Origin: Sedimenticola sp. | GTDB lineage: Bacteria; Pseudomonadota; Gammaproteobacteria; Chromatiales; Chromatiaceae | Length of the DNA stretch: 7,433 nucleotides | NCBI GenBank assembly: GCA_027023915.1 | Contig: JALVUB010000155.1 | Coordinates: forward strand, 1 to 7,433 | Direction: 5' to 3' | Shown: in pieces, positions 1 through 5,452 of the stretch | Numbering within the stretch: position 1 is the first letter of the stretch | How the letters are laid out: each line of letters begins with the position of its first letter | Translations under genes and position numbers: made by a program | The notes under the pieces: model-generated | What the model was told of the DNA's origin: nothing | What the model saw: the letters and a program-made list of their open reading frames with translations, nothing else | Databases searched by the model: none

Positions 1-31
1 GGATCGACGTTTTGCGGTGAAGCGCCGTCGT

Positions 32-37
32 TATATC
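32..37 (+). promoter_or_regulatory. Possible -10 element upstream of the coaBC leader
   Basis: TATATC at 32-37 lies in the only AT-rich patch before the structured region that precedes coaBC. It resembles a sigma-70 -10 box. No convincing -35 box sits 16-18 bases upstream; TTGCG at 12-16 is too close. On the opposite strand the same patch reads TATAAC, so it could instead serve a divergent gene; radC often lies upstream of coaBC in gammaproteobacteria but is not in this window. A transcript starting near 43 would carry the whole structured leader. Weak call. Confidence 0.2.
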
Positions 38-52
38 CTTCCCTGAACCGAT

Positions 53-79
53 GGGCACCTCGAAAAATTCGAGGTGCCC
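53..79. repeat. Perfect inverted repeat, 12-bp stem and 3-nt loop (hairpin A)
   Basis: GGGCACCTCGAA (53-64) is an exact inverted copy of 68-79, separated by AAA. It is the strongest hairpin in the window. No T-run follows on either strand, so it is not a standard intrinsic terminator. It could end transcription of a gene to the left by a Rho-related route, or be part of the coaBC leader. Its left arm can also pair with 187-203. Confidence 0.7.
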
Positions 80-101
80 GCGCGGGAAAGGGAAGCCCCG
101 T

Positions 102-131
102 CATTTTCAATCATGCAAGTGATTCAAAATG
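102..131. repeat. Inverted repeat, 12-position stem with one mismatch (hairpin B)
   Basis: CATTTTCAATCA (102-113) pairs with TGATTCAAAATG (120-131) at 11 of 12 positions. The only mismatch is C108/C125. The loop is TGCAAG (114-119). It is AT-rich, unlike hairpin A. The heptamer CATTTTC of the left arm recurs at 149-155 inside hairpin C. Confidence 0.6.
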
Positions 132-133
132 TG

Positions 134-162
134 GCAAACCGGAAACCGCATTTTCGGTTTGC
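134..162. repeat. Inverted repeat, 8-bp stem (hairpin C)
   Basis: GCAAACCG (134-141) is an exact inverted copy of CGGTTTGC (155-162), with a 13-base loop. A competing smaller hairpin uses AAACCG at 143-148 with CGGTTT at 155-160, because AAACCG occurs twice on the left side. The two left arms compete for one right arm, so this hairpin can slip between registers. Confidence 0.55.
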
Positions 163-167
163 GTGGA

Positions 168-194
168 GAAAAATTGCTGGGATGGCAATTTTTC
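168..194. repeat. Perfect inverted repeat, 10-bp stem and 7-nt loop (hairpin D)
   Basis: GAAAAATTGC (168-177) is an exact inverted copy of GCAATTTTTC (185-194), with loop TGGGATG. The right arm carries five T, giving a weak resemblance to an intrinsic terminator, but the stem has few G:C pairs and the T-run is inside the stem. The right arm overlaps 187-203, which can instead pair with the left arm of hairpin A, so the two folds exclude each other. It ends 18 bases before the coaBC ribosome-binding site. Confidence 0.6.
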
Positions 195-212
195 GAGATC
201 CCCTGATATTAC

Positions 213-217
213 AGGAG
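213..217 (+). promoter_or_regulatory. Ribosome-binding site of coaBC
   Basis: AGGAG sits 5 bases upstream of the ATG at 223. It decides the start: an in-frame GTG at 163 has no such site and would add 20 residues that lie within hairpins C and D and do not look like CoaC. The bases CCTG at 202-205 can pair with CAGG at 212-215, which would partly cover this site. Confidence 0.75.
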
Positions 218-222
218 TTTTC

Positions 223-1422
223 ATGTCGCTTTCCCACAAGCGGGTGCTGCTCGGCATTACCGGCGGCATTGCCGCCTACAAAAGTTGCGAGCTGGTGCGC
301 CTGCTGCGCAATGCGGGGGCTGATGTGCGGGTGGTGATGACCTCTTCCGCCACCCGTTTTGTCACCCCCTTGAGCTTTCAGGCTCTCAGTGGCAATCCAG
401 TGCGCAGCGATCTTTTCGATTCCGGGCATGAGGCGGCCATGGGCCACATCGAACTGGCGCGTTGGGCGGAACTGGTGCTGGTGGCACCGGCCACCGCCGG
501 TTTTCTCGCTCGGTTGGCGCAAGGGTTTGCCGATGATCTTTTGACCACCCTTTGTCTGGCCACAGAAGCGCCCCTGATGGTGGCGCCCGCCATGAATCAG
601 GCCATGTGGCGGCACCCCGCCACTCAGGCGAATATTCGTTTGTTGAAAGAGCGGGACGTTCGTTTCATCGGTCCTGACGAGGGGAGGCAGTCTTGTGGCG
701 ACAATGGGCTGGGACGCATGAGTGAACCGGCAGAAATTCTGCGGCGTATTGAAACCGGTGGGCTGTTCGTGGGCAAGCGGGTGCTGGTCACCGCCGGCCC
801 CACGCGGGAGCCGCTCGATCCGGTGCGATATCTCACCAATCGTAGTTCGGGGCGGATGGGCTTTGCCCTTGCCGACGCTTTTGTCAGACAGGGCGCTCGG
901 GTCACTCTGGTGAGTGGGCCGGTGGCGCTGGAGACCCCGCCGGGCGTACAGCGGATTGATGTGGAAACCGCCATGGAGATGCGGAACGCTGTCATGAGCG
1001 TCATCGAAGACCAGGATATTTTTGTCGCCTGCGCGGCGGTGGCTGACTATCGTCCGCAACGCAAACAGGATCACAAAATCAAAAAGTCTTCCGATATACT
1101 GCGATTGGAACTGGTTCCCAATCCAGACCTGCTGGCCGAAGTGGCGGCTCTGGAAGCACCGCCATTTACCCTGGGGTTTGCTGCTGAAACACGGAATCTG
1201 GTTGAAAACGCACGAAAAAAGCTGGAAACCAAGGGCGTGGACATGATCGCGGCCAATCGGGTGGGGGAAGGCTTGGGTTTCGATGTGGCGCGAAATGCCC
1301 TCGAAGTCATCTGGAAAGGCGGGCGTCGAAGCCTGGAGATGCAGGCAAAGCCACGTCTGGCCGAGGTGCTGGTGAAACTGGTGGCTGAAGTCGCATTTTC
1401 AGCAGGGGGTGAAGAAACTTGA
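223..1422 (+). CDS. coaBC: Bifunctional phosphopantothenoylcysteine decarboxylase / phosphopantothenate-cysteine ligase (CoaBC, Dfp)
   Basis: This 399-residue cytoplasmic flavoprotein carries out two steps of coenzyme A synthesis: CTP-dependent joining of cysteine to 4'-phosphopantothenate (CoaB, C-terminal half) and decarboxylation to 4'-phosphopantetheine (CoaC, N-terminal half). The CoaC part (about 1-180) shows the FMN-binding start ITGGIAAYK, the catalytic histidine in GHIEL (His75), the substrate motif PAMNQAMW (Asn125) and the flap cysteine in QSCGDNG (Cys158). These fall at the same numbers as in E. coli Dfp. The CoaB part starts near residue 186 with VLVTAGPTREPLDPVRYLTN (Asn206 matches E. 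coli Asn210) and contains AAVADYRP, KIKK (285-288) and NPDLLAEV. Length is normal for the family. The stop codon overlaps the TTG start of the next gene by four bases, so the two are probably translationally coupled. The dut gene usually found immediately downstream in related genomes is absent. Confidence 0.97.
   Translation: MSLSHKRVLLGITGGIAAYKSCELVRLLRNAGADVRVVMTSSATRFVTPLSFQALSGNPVRSDLFDSGHEAAMGHIELARWAELVLVAPATAGFLARLAQGFADDLLTTLCLATEAPLMVAPAMNQAMWRHPATQANIRLLKERDVRFIGPDEGRQSCGDNGLGRMSEPAEILRRIETGGLFVGKRVLVTAGPTREPLDPVRYLTNRSSGRMGFALADAFVRQGARVTLVSGPVALETPPGVQRIDVETAMEMRNAVMSVIEDQDIFVACAAVADYRPQRKQDHKIKKSSDILRLELVPNPDLLAEVAALEAPPFTLGFAAETRNLVENARKKLETKGVDMIAANRVGEGLGFDVARNALEVIWKGGRRSLEMQAKPRLAEVLVKLVAEVAFSAGGEET
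1404..1411 (+). promoter_or_regulatory. Ribosome-binding site for the mutase homologue, inside the coaBC 3' end
   Basis: AGGGGGTG matches the strong Shine-Dalgarno sequence AGGAGGTG at all but one base. It ends 7 bases before the TTG at 1419, which supports that unusual start codon, in phase with the long frame downstream. Confidence 0.6.
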
Positions 1423-3926
1423 TTGGCTGGAAAAAGAAAAAGCAGAAGGAAGAGAAGCAGGAAGAACAGAAGCAGCAGCCGGCTGCCCAGCAGGAGAGAA
1501 ACAAAAAGTCCCGGCCGATATTCTTCTATTTTCTGCCGCTGAAGGTGTTGGCCGTGTTGATTCCTGTCCTCGCCGCTTTCGGGGCCGGCTGGTTGAACAC
1601 TCAGGCAGGGAAAGAGCGCCTGGGCGGCCTGGCGCAAATGGTGGCGCGGTCGCTGCAACACCAAGTGGAGGGGGTGATAAATGACCGCCTGGGCATGTTG
1701 AGGATTTTGGCCGGTGAGACCGAAACACGGCAGGCCCTGGCACAAGGCGACGCCGGTGCCTTGGAAACATTGCGCAAGCGCATGGCGACAAGGTTGCCGG
1801 ACGCGCTGGAAGTGATTCCTGTGCCCGCCGGTCTTGGTGACGAGCAGTTGCTCAAGGCGGTGGGCGGTAGCTATGCAGCCGCGGAACTTTCCCAGAAGGC
1901 CTTGGAGAAAGGCGAAGCGGTGCCAGTACAAGTGGCCCGGGGGGGCAGCGGGCTACGGGTACTCATGGCTGTTCCAGTCAAGGACGTCGAGAAGGTGCTG
2001 GGCCTTTTGTTGGCTGTCTATCCGTCCCAGTTTCTGCAGCAGCAGTTTTCCAGATTACAGCCGCGTGATTTCAGTTTGGTGCTGGAGCAGAACTACGGCG
2101 GCGCGCGGGTGCGGATCGCCGCAAGTGGACCGCCGGCCGACGATTCTCTCGATCAGGCGCTCAAGATCGGTAACAGCTCATGGCAGTTGCGTTACTCGCT
2201 GCCTTCCGCTGTGAACCAGTTGCCCCTGCAACTGTTGGCAGTGGGCCTGGGAGGCGGTTTTTTGCTGCTGCTGGGTGCCTATTTCACCTATCGGCGGTTG
2301 GCAGCCGACTGTCGTTACGACATGAATATGATGGTCAATCTGGTGGGCGCCACGCTCAAACGCAGTGGCACCCACACGCCGGTGCCGAAACTGGAGGAGG
2401 CCCAGCCCGCCGTGGAGCTGCTGACCCGTTACGCCCAGGCGGCCTATGCGGCTCAGAAAGCGGCGCGACGTGAGGCCCACAAACGGAAGCGTGAGCTGGA
2501 GGCAGCGTCCGCAAGCGAGAAGCGACAGAAACAGGGGTGGGGTGGCGATCCCGCGCAATTGCCGGAGAAGCTTTTCGGCGCTGGTGTCATTCGTGGCGTG
2601 GCGAATAAAGAGCTGGGTAAGGAGGCGGCGCGTGCCATCGGCCTGGGTGTGGGTACCCTTGTGACGGAATCAGGCGGCGGCCCGCTTTTCATCTGTCGGG
2701 ACAACAGAAAAGAAAGCGAACAGCTGAGCTGTGCGTTCAGCGTGGGTGTACTGGCGACCGGGTGTGATGTGGTGGATCTGGGCGCGGCCCCGGCGGCACT
2801 GCTCTATCGGGCGGTGGCCGAGAAGGGCGGTTCTGGCGTGGTGGTCACCGGTGGTCACAGTCCGGCTGACTGGAGTGGGTTCAAGATCATTCTTGCCGGT
2901 CGACCGTTGGGCCGGAAGGGGTTGCTGGGCTTGCGCAAGCGCATCCTTGAAGGGCCGTTGGCCTCGGGACAGGGCTTGATCGAACAGCGTGATCTGTCCG
3001 ACGCCTACCTGGAGCGGGCGCGCGAAGATCTGCATGTGCTGGAACGGCTGCGGGTAGTGATCGATGCCGGCAATGGGGTGACCGGCGACCTTGCCCAAAA
3101 AATGTTCGAGGCTTTGGGATGCGAGGTGATTCCTCTATACAGCGAACTGGCTACCGGTTTTCCCAATCGTGGTCCCGATGTGGCCAATCCGGCCAATCTG
3201 GAAGCACTGTCCAGCATTGTGCGGGATCAAGGCGCCAGTCTGGGAATTGCTTTTGATTCCGATGGCGGTGCATTGGCACTGGTGGATGAACAAGGGCGGT
3301 TGGTGCCTGTTGATCTGCTCCTCATGGCGCTTGCGGGCGATGTCATTCGTCGTCACCCTGGCGCTGATGTGATCTATGACGCTGCCAGCTCGTCCCGGTT
3401 GCCCGAATTCATACTTTCAAATGGTGGGCGGCCCATTATGGAACGCGCCGGTCATGCCCGCATGATTGCGCGGTTGAACCAAAGTCAGGGCATGCTGGCG
3501 GGAGAGAGCAGCGGGCATTTCTATTTGCGGGATCGTTGGCACGGTTTTGATGATGCGCTCTACGCTGCCGGGCGAATTCTCGAGCTCATAACCATGGAAG
3601 GGGTGCCGGCATCGGCCTATTTCGAATCCTTGCAGGGTGACACGTTGCTCACGCCGCTTTACACGGTGGAAACAACGCCGGAAACGGTGCAAAAAGCGGT
3701 CGAAACCGTCACCCGGGAGGGTGCTTCCAGCGGTGCCGAGGTGGAAGATCTTGACGGAGCGCGGGTGGAGTTTCCGGACACCTGGGGTCTGGTGCGGCCA
3801 TCCATCACAGGTTCCGCGCTGGTGTTCCGTTTCGAGGCAAAGGACCAGGCAGCCATGGATCAGGTGCAGCAGCAATTCCGTCAGTGGCTTCAGAACGCCG
3901 TGCCGGAAATAACGCTTCCCTTCTGA
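1419..3926 (+). CDS. algC: Membrane-anchored AlgC-type phosphomannomutase/phosphoglucomutase homologue, predicted catalytically inactive
   Basis: This protein has 835 residues. Seen: a Lys/Glu/Gln-rich cytoplasmic tail (1-33), a membrane segment (about 34-58), an extracytoplasmic region (about 59-265) that looks like a Cache/PAS-type sensor fold, a second membrane segment (about 268-290), a charged linker (about 291-380) and a C-terminal AlgC-like domain (381-835). P. aeruginosa AlgC also has a long annotated form with such an N-terminal extension; its well-studied enzyme is the roughly 463-residue C-terminal part. Normal AlgC interconverts mannose or glucose 1- and 6-phosphates through a phosphoserine in TGSHNP. 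Here that loop is TGGHSP (477-482), so the serine is Gly479. The Mg loop DGDGDR is DSDGGA (613-618), losing the third Asp and the Arg. The VKCTRR lysine is Ala656, and RASNT is RPSIT (793-797). His480, Lys489, Asp613, Asp615, His679, GESSGH (695-700) and Arg793 remain. I infer a pseudoenzyme, perhaps a sensor. The symbol rests on homology and gene order only. The TTG start overlaps the coaBC stop. Confidence 0.9.
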   Translation: MIGWKKKKQKEEKQEEQKQQPAAQQERNKKSRPIFFYFLPLKVLAVLIPVLAAFGAGWLNTQAGKERLGGLAQMVARSLQHQVEGVINDRLGMLRILAGETETRQALAQGDAGALETLRKRMATRLPDALEVIPVPAGLGDEQLLKAVGGSYAAAELSQKALEKGEAVPVQVARGGSGLRVLMAVPVKDVEKVLGLLLAVYPSQFLQQQFSRLQPRDFSLVLEQNYGGARVRIAASGPPADDSLDQALKIGNSSWQLRYSLPSAVNQLPLQLLAVGLGGGFLLLLGAYFTYRRLAADCRYDMNMMVNLVGATLKRSGTHTPVPKLEEAQPAVELLTRYAQAAYAAQKAARREAHKRKRELEAASASEKRQKQGWGGDPAQLPEKLFGAGVIRGVANKELGKEAARAIGLGVGTLVTESGGGPLFICRDNRKESEQLSCAFSVGVLATGCDVVDLGAAPAALLYRAVAEKGGSGVVVTGGHSPADWSGFKIILAGRPLGRKGLLGLRKRILEGPLASGQGLIEQRDLSDAYLERAREDLHVLERLRVVIDAGNGVTGDLAQKMFEALGCEVIPLYSELATGFPNRGPDVANPANLEALSSIVRDQGASLGIAFDSDGGALALVDEQGRLVPVDLLLMALAGDVIRRHPGADVIYDAASSSRLPEFILSNGGRPIMERAGHARMIARLNQSQGMLAGESSGHFYLRDRWHGFDDALYAAGRILELITMEGVPASAYFESLQGDTLLTPLYTVETTPETVQKAVETVTREGASSGAEVEDLDGARVEFPDTWGLVRPSITGSALVFRFEAKDQAAMDQVQQQFRQWLQNAVPEITLPF

Positions 3927-3932
3927 TACCAT
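3924..3932 (+). promoter_or_regulatory. Possible extended -10 promoter ahead of argB
   Basis: TGATACCAT fits the extended -10 pattern TGnTAnnAT (consensus TGnTATAAT). It is followed by a GC-rich stretch and lies 36 bases before the argB ATG. No good -35 box is visible, which extended -10 promoters tolerate. The same nonamer type, TGGTACCAT, stands ahead of sucC at 7258-7266. It would let argB and slmA be expressed apart from the upstream genes. Sequence resemblance only. Confidence 0.27.
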
Positions 3933-3955
3933 CTTGCGCCTCCTCCAGACCGATC

Positions 3956-3960
3956 AGGAG
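3956..3960 (+). promoter_or_regulatory. Ribosome-binding site of argB
   Basis: AGGAG is placed 8 bases before the ATG at 3969, which fixes the argB start. Confidence 0.7.
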
Positions 3961-3968
3961 CCGGCAAC

Positions 3969-4859
3969 ATGAGCCTTTCCGCAGAAGCGGCAGCCCGGGT
4001 GGCAAGCGTGCTCTCCGAAGCGCTGCCCTATATCCGCCGTTTTCGCGACCGCACCGTGGTCATCAAATATGGTGGCAACGCCATGGTGGACGACGCGCTC
4101 AAGGAGAGCTTTGCCCGCGATGTGGTGTTGATGAAGACGGTGGGCATCAATCCCGTAGTGGTGCATGGCGGTGGTCCTCAGATCGGCAACCTGCTGAAGC
4201 GCTTGGGCAAGGAGAGTGAGTTTGTCAGCGGCATGCGGGTTACCGATGCCGAGACCATGGACGTGGTGGAGATGGTGCTCGGCGGCTTGGTGAACAAGGA
4301 GATTGTCAATCTCATAAACCGCCACGGCGGCTCCGCTGTGGGGCTCACCGGTAAGGATGGCGATCTCATTCGTGCCCGCAAGCTGCGCGTCACCCGCCAG
4401 AGTGAAGGGGACGCGCCGCCGGAGCTAATCGACATCGGCCACGTGGGTGAGGTGGAGAGCATCGATGTGTCTGTGGTGGACATGTTGGTGGGAGGAGACT
4501 TTATTCCTGTGATCGCGCCCATCGGCGTGGGAGAGGACGGACACTCCTACAACATCAACGCCGATCTGGTGGCCGGCAAGGTGGCCGAGGTGCTGGGTGC
4601 CGAAAAGTTGATTTTGCTTACCAACACCCCTGGCCTGCTGAACAAGGAGGGCGAGCTGCTTACCGGCCTGAGTACCGCTCGGGTGGACGAGCTGATTGCC
4701 GACGGCACCATCCACGGCGGCATGTTGCCCAAGATTCGTTGCGCCCTGGAAGCGGTACGCGGCGGTGTCACTTCCGCCCACATCATCGATGGGCGGGTGA
4801 AGCACGCGGTAATGGTGGAACTGTTCACCGACGAGGGCATTGGCACCCTCATCCGCTGA
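3969..4859 (+). CDS. argB: Acetylglutamate kinase (NAGK)
   Basis: This 296-residue cytoplasmic enzyme of the amino acid kinase family phosphorylates N-acetyl-L-glutamate with ATP, the second step of arginine synthesis. Visible motifs are the ATP-phosphate lysine in VVIKYGGNAM (Lys33), the glycine loop HGGGP (66-70), GMRVTDAETMDVVEMVLGG, the acetylglutamate and nucleotide region NINADLVAGK (195-204) and the second catalytic lysine in GGMLPK (Lys255). The N-terminal helix AAARVASVLSEALPYIRRF, ahead of the core, is the segment that links dimers into the ring-shaped hexamer in arginine-inhibited NAGKs such as the Pseudomonas enzyme, and is missing from the E. coli type. I therefore infer feedback inhibition by arginine. 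It closely resembles Pseudomonas ArgB along its full length. It follows the mutase homologue after 42 bases and is followed by slmA after one base, so argB and slmA are very likely co-transcribed. Confidence 0.97.
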   Translation: MSLSAEAAARVASVLSEALPYIRRFRDRTVVIKYGGNAMVDDALKESFARDVVLMKTVGINPVVVHGGGPQIGNLLKRLGKESEFVSGMRVTDAETMDVVEMVLGGLVNKEIVNLINRHGGSAVGLTGKDGDLIRARKLRVTRQSEGDAPPELIDIGHVGEVESIDVSVVDMLVGGDFIPVIAPIGVGEDGHSYNINADLVAGKVAEVLGAEKLILLTNTPGLLNKEGELLTGLSTARVDELIADGTIHGGMLPKIRCALEAVRGGVTSAHIIDGRVKHAVMVELFTDEGIGTLIR

Positions 4860-4860
4860 C

Positions 4861-5445
4861 GTGGCGCGCTCTTCATCCAGAAAACAGGAGATCCTGGAGG
4901 CTCTGGCGCGGGAGCTCGAGTCGCAGCCGGGATCGCGCATAACCACCGCCCGCCTGGCCGCGTCGCTGGGGGTTTCGGAAGCGGCCCTTTACCGTCACTT
5001 TCCCAGCAAGGCGCGCATGTTCGAGGCGCTCATCGAATTTGCCGAAAAAGGGGTTTTCGGCAGTATCAACCGTATCCTGGAAGAGGGGAGGGAGACGCGC
5101 CAGCGCTGTGCCCGGGTGTTCTATCTGATGTTGGCCTTTACCGAGCGCAATCCGGGAATCGTGCGGGTGTTGTTGGGCGATGCCCTGGTGGGTGAGCAAC
5201 CGCGCCTCCATGATCGTATCGACAACTTTTTCGGTCGCGTCGAAACTCAGTTTAGGCAACTGTTGCGCGAGTCCAGATTGCGCCAGGACGCGGAGCTGCG
5301 CACCTCTCCCGAAGAGGCCGCCGGCTTGCTGGTGGCGCAGGTGGAAGGTCGCATGCACCAGTGGCTGCGCAGCAGGTTTACCCGTTCACCGTTGGCCGAT
5401 TGGGAGGTCCAATGGGCCTTGCTGGAACAGGCGCTGTTCAACTGA
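4861..5445 (+). CDS. slmA: Nucleoid occlusion factor SlmA (TetR family)
   Basis: This is a DNA-binding protein of 194 residues. In E. coli SlmA binds specific chromosomal sites and, when bound, antagonises FtsZ so that division does not cut through the nucleoid. The TetR-type helix-turn-helix ITTARLAASLGVSEAALYRH with FPSK following (27-50) is nearly identical to E. coli SlmA, and further matches run through MFEALIEF, ERNPGIVRVL, RVETQFRQLLRESR and VEGRMHQWLRSRF. Length equals the family norm (about 198). I chose the GTG at 4861, one base after the argB stop, because it reproduces the short N-terminus of known SlmA. A TTG at 4840 in the same frame would overlap argB and add 7 residues. Neither has a clear ribosome-binding site, so translation probably depends on ribosomes finishing argB. 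Pairing of slmA with argB is common in non-enteric gammaproteobacteria. Confidence 0.93.
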   Translation: MARSSSRKQEILEALARELESQPGSRITTARLAASLGVSEAALYRHFPSKARMFEALIEFAEKGVFGSINRILEEGRETRQRCARVFYLMLAFTERNPGIVRVLLGDALVGEQPRLHDRIDNFFGRVETQFRQLLRESRLRQDAELRTSPEEAAGLLVAQVEGRMHQWLRSRFTRSPLADWEVQWALLEQALFN

Positions 5446-5452
5446 TCCTTGA

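Larger units (their letters stand above)
53..203. repeat. 151-bp structured element with imperfect terminal inverted repeats
   Basis: The ends of this stretch are inverted copies of each other: 53-69 pairs with 187-203 at 15 of 17 positions (mismatches 56/200 and 58/198). Between them are four separate hairpin-forming inverted repeats packed into 142 bases (53-79, 102-131, 134-162, 168-194). No protein is evident in it. The arrangement fits either a structured 5' leader RNA of coaBC, which starts 20 bases downstream, or a small non-autonomous repeat element (MITE/REP-like). I see no clean target-site duplication: the flanks are CCGAT on the left and TGATA on the right. There is no second copy in this window. 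Confidence 0.5.

Noticed and set aside
53..79. Rho-independent terminator of an upstream gene
   Set aside because: The stem is strong but no T-run follows on either strand, so it is listed only as a hairpin.
53..194. CRISPR-like or tandem repeat array
   Set aside because: The four units are inverted repeats with unrelated arms and lengths; there is no recurring direct repeat with regular spacers.
204..212. Extended -10 promoter (TGATATTAC) directly before coaBC
   Set aside because: It would start the transcript about 4 bases from the ATG and leave out the good ribosome-binding site at 213-217.
124..1074. Minus-strand open frame of 316 codons across coaBC
   Set aside because: It is opposite a full, motif-complete coaBC and its translation is rich in His, Gln and Arg as expected of a shadow frame.
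2853..2855. The Gly479 codon as a sequencing error for Ser
   Set aside because: One base (GGT for AGT) would explain this site alone, but the Mg loop and the lysine site are also altered, which needs several independent changes.
3940..3960. CTCCT (3940-3944) pairing with the argB ribosome site AGGAG (3956-3960) as a translational switch
   Set aside because: It is only a five-base stem with an 11-base loop and no extension; easily found by chance.
5425..5439. Hairpin GAACAG/CTGTTC as a terminator for slmA
   Set aside because: It lies within the coding end of slmA, has a 6-bp stem, and the nearest T-run (5467-5472) is 28 bases away.
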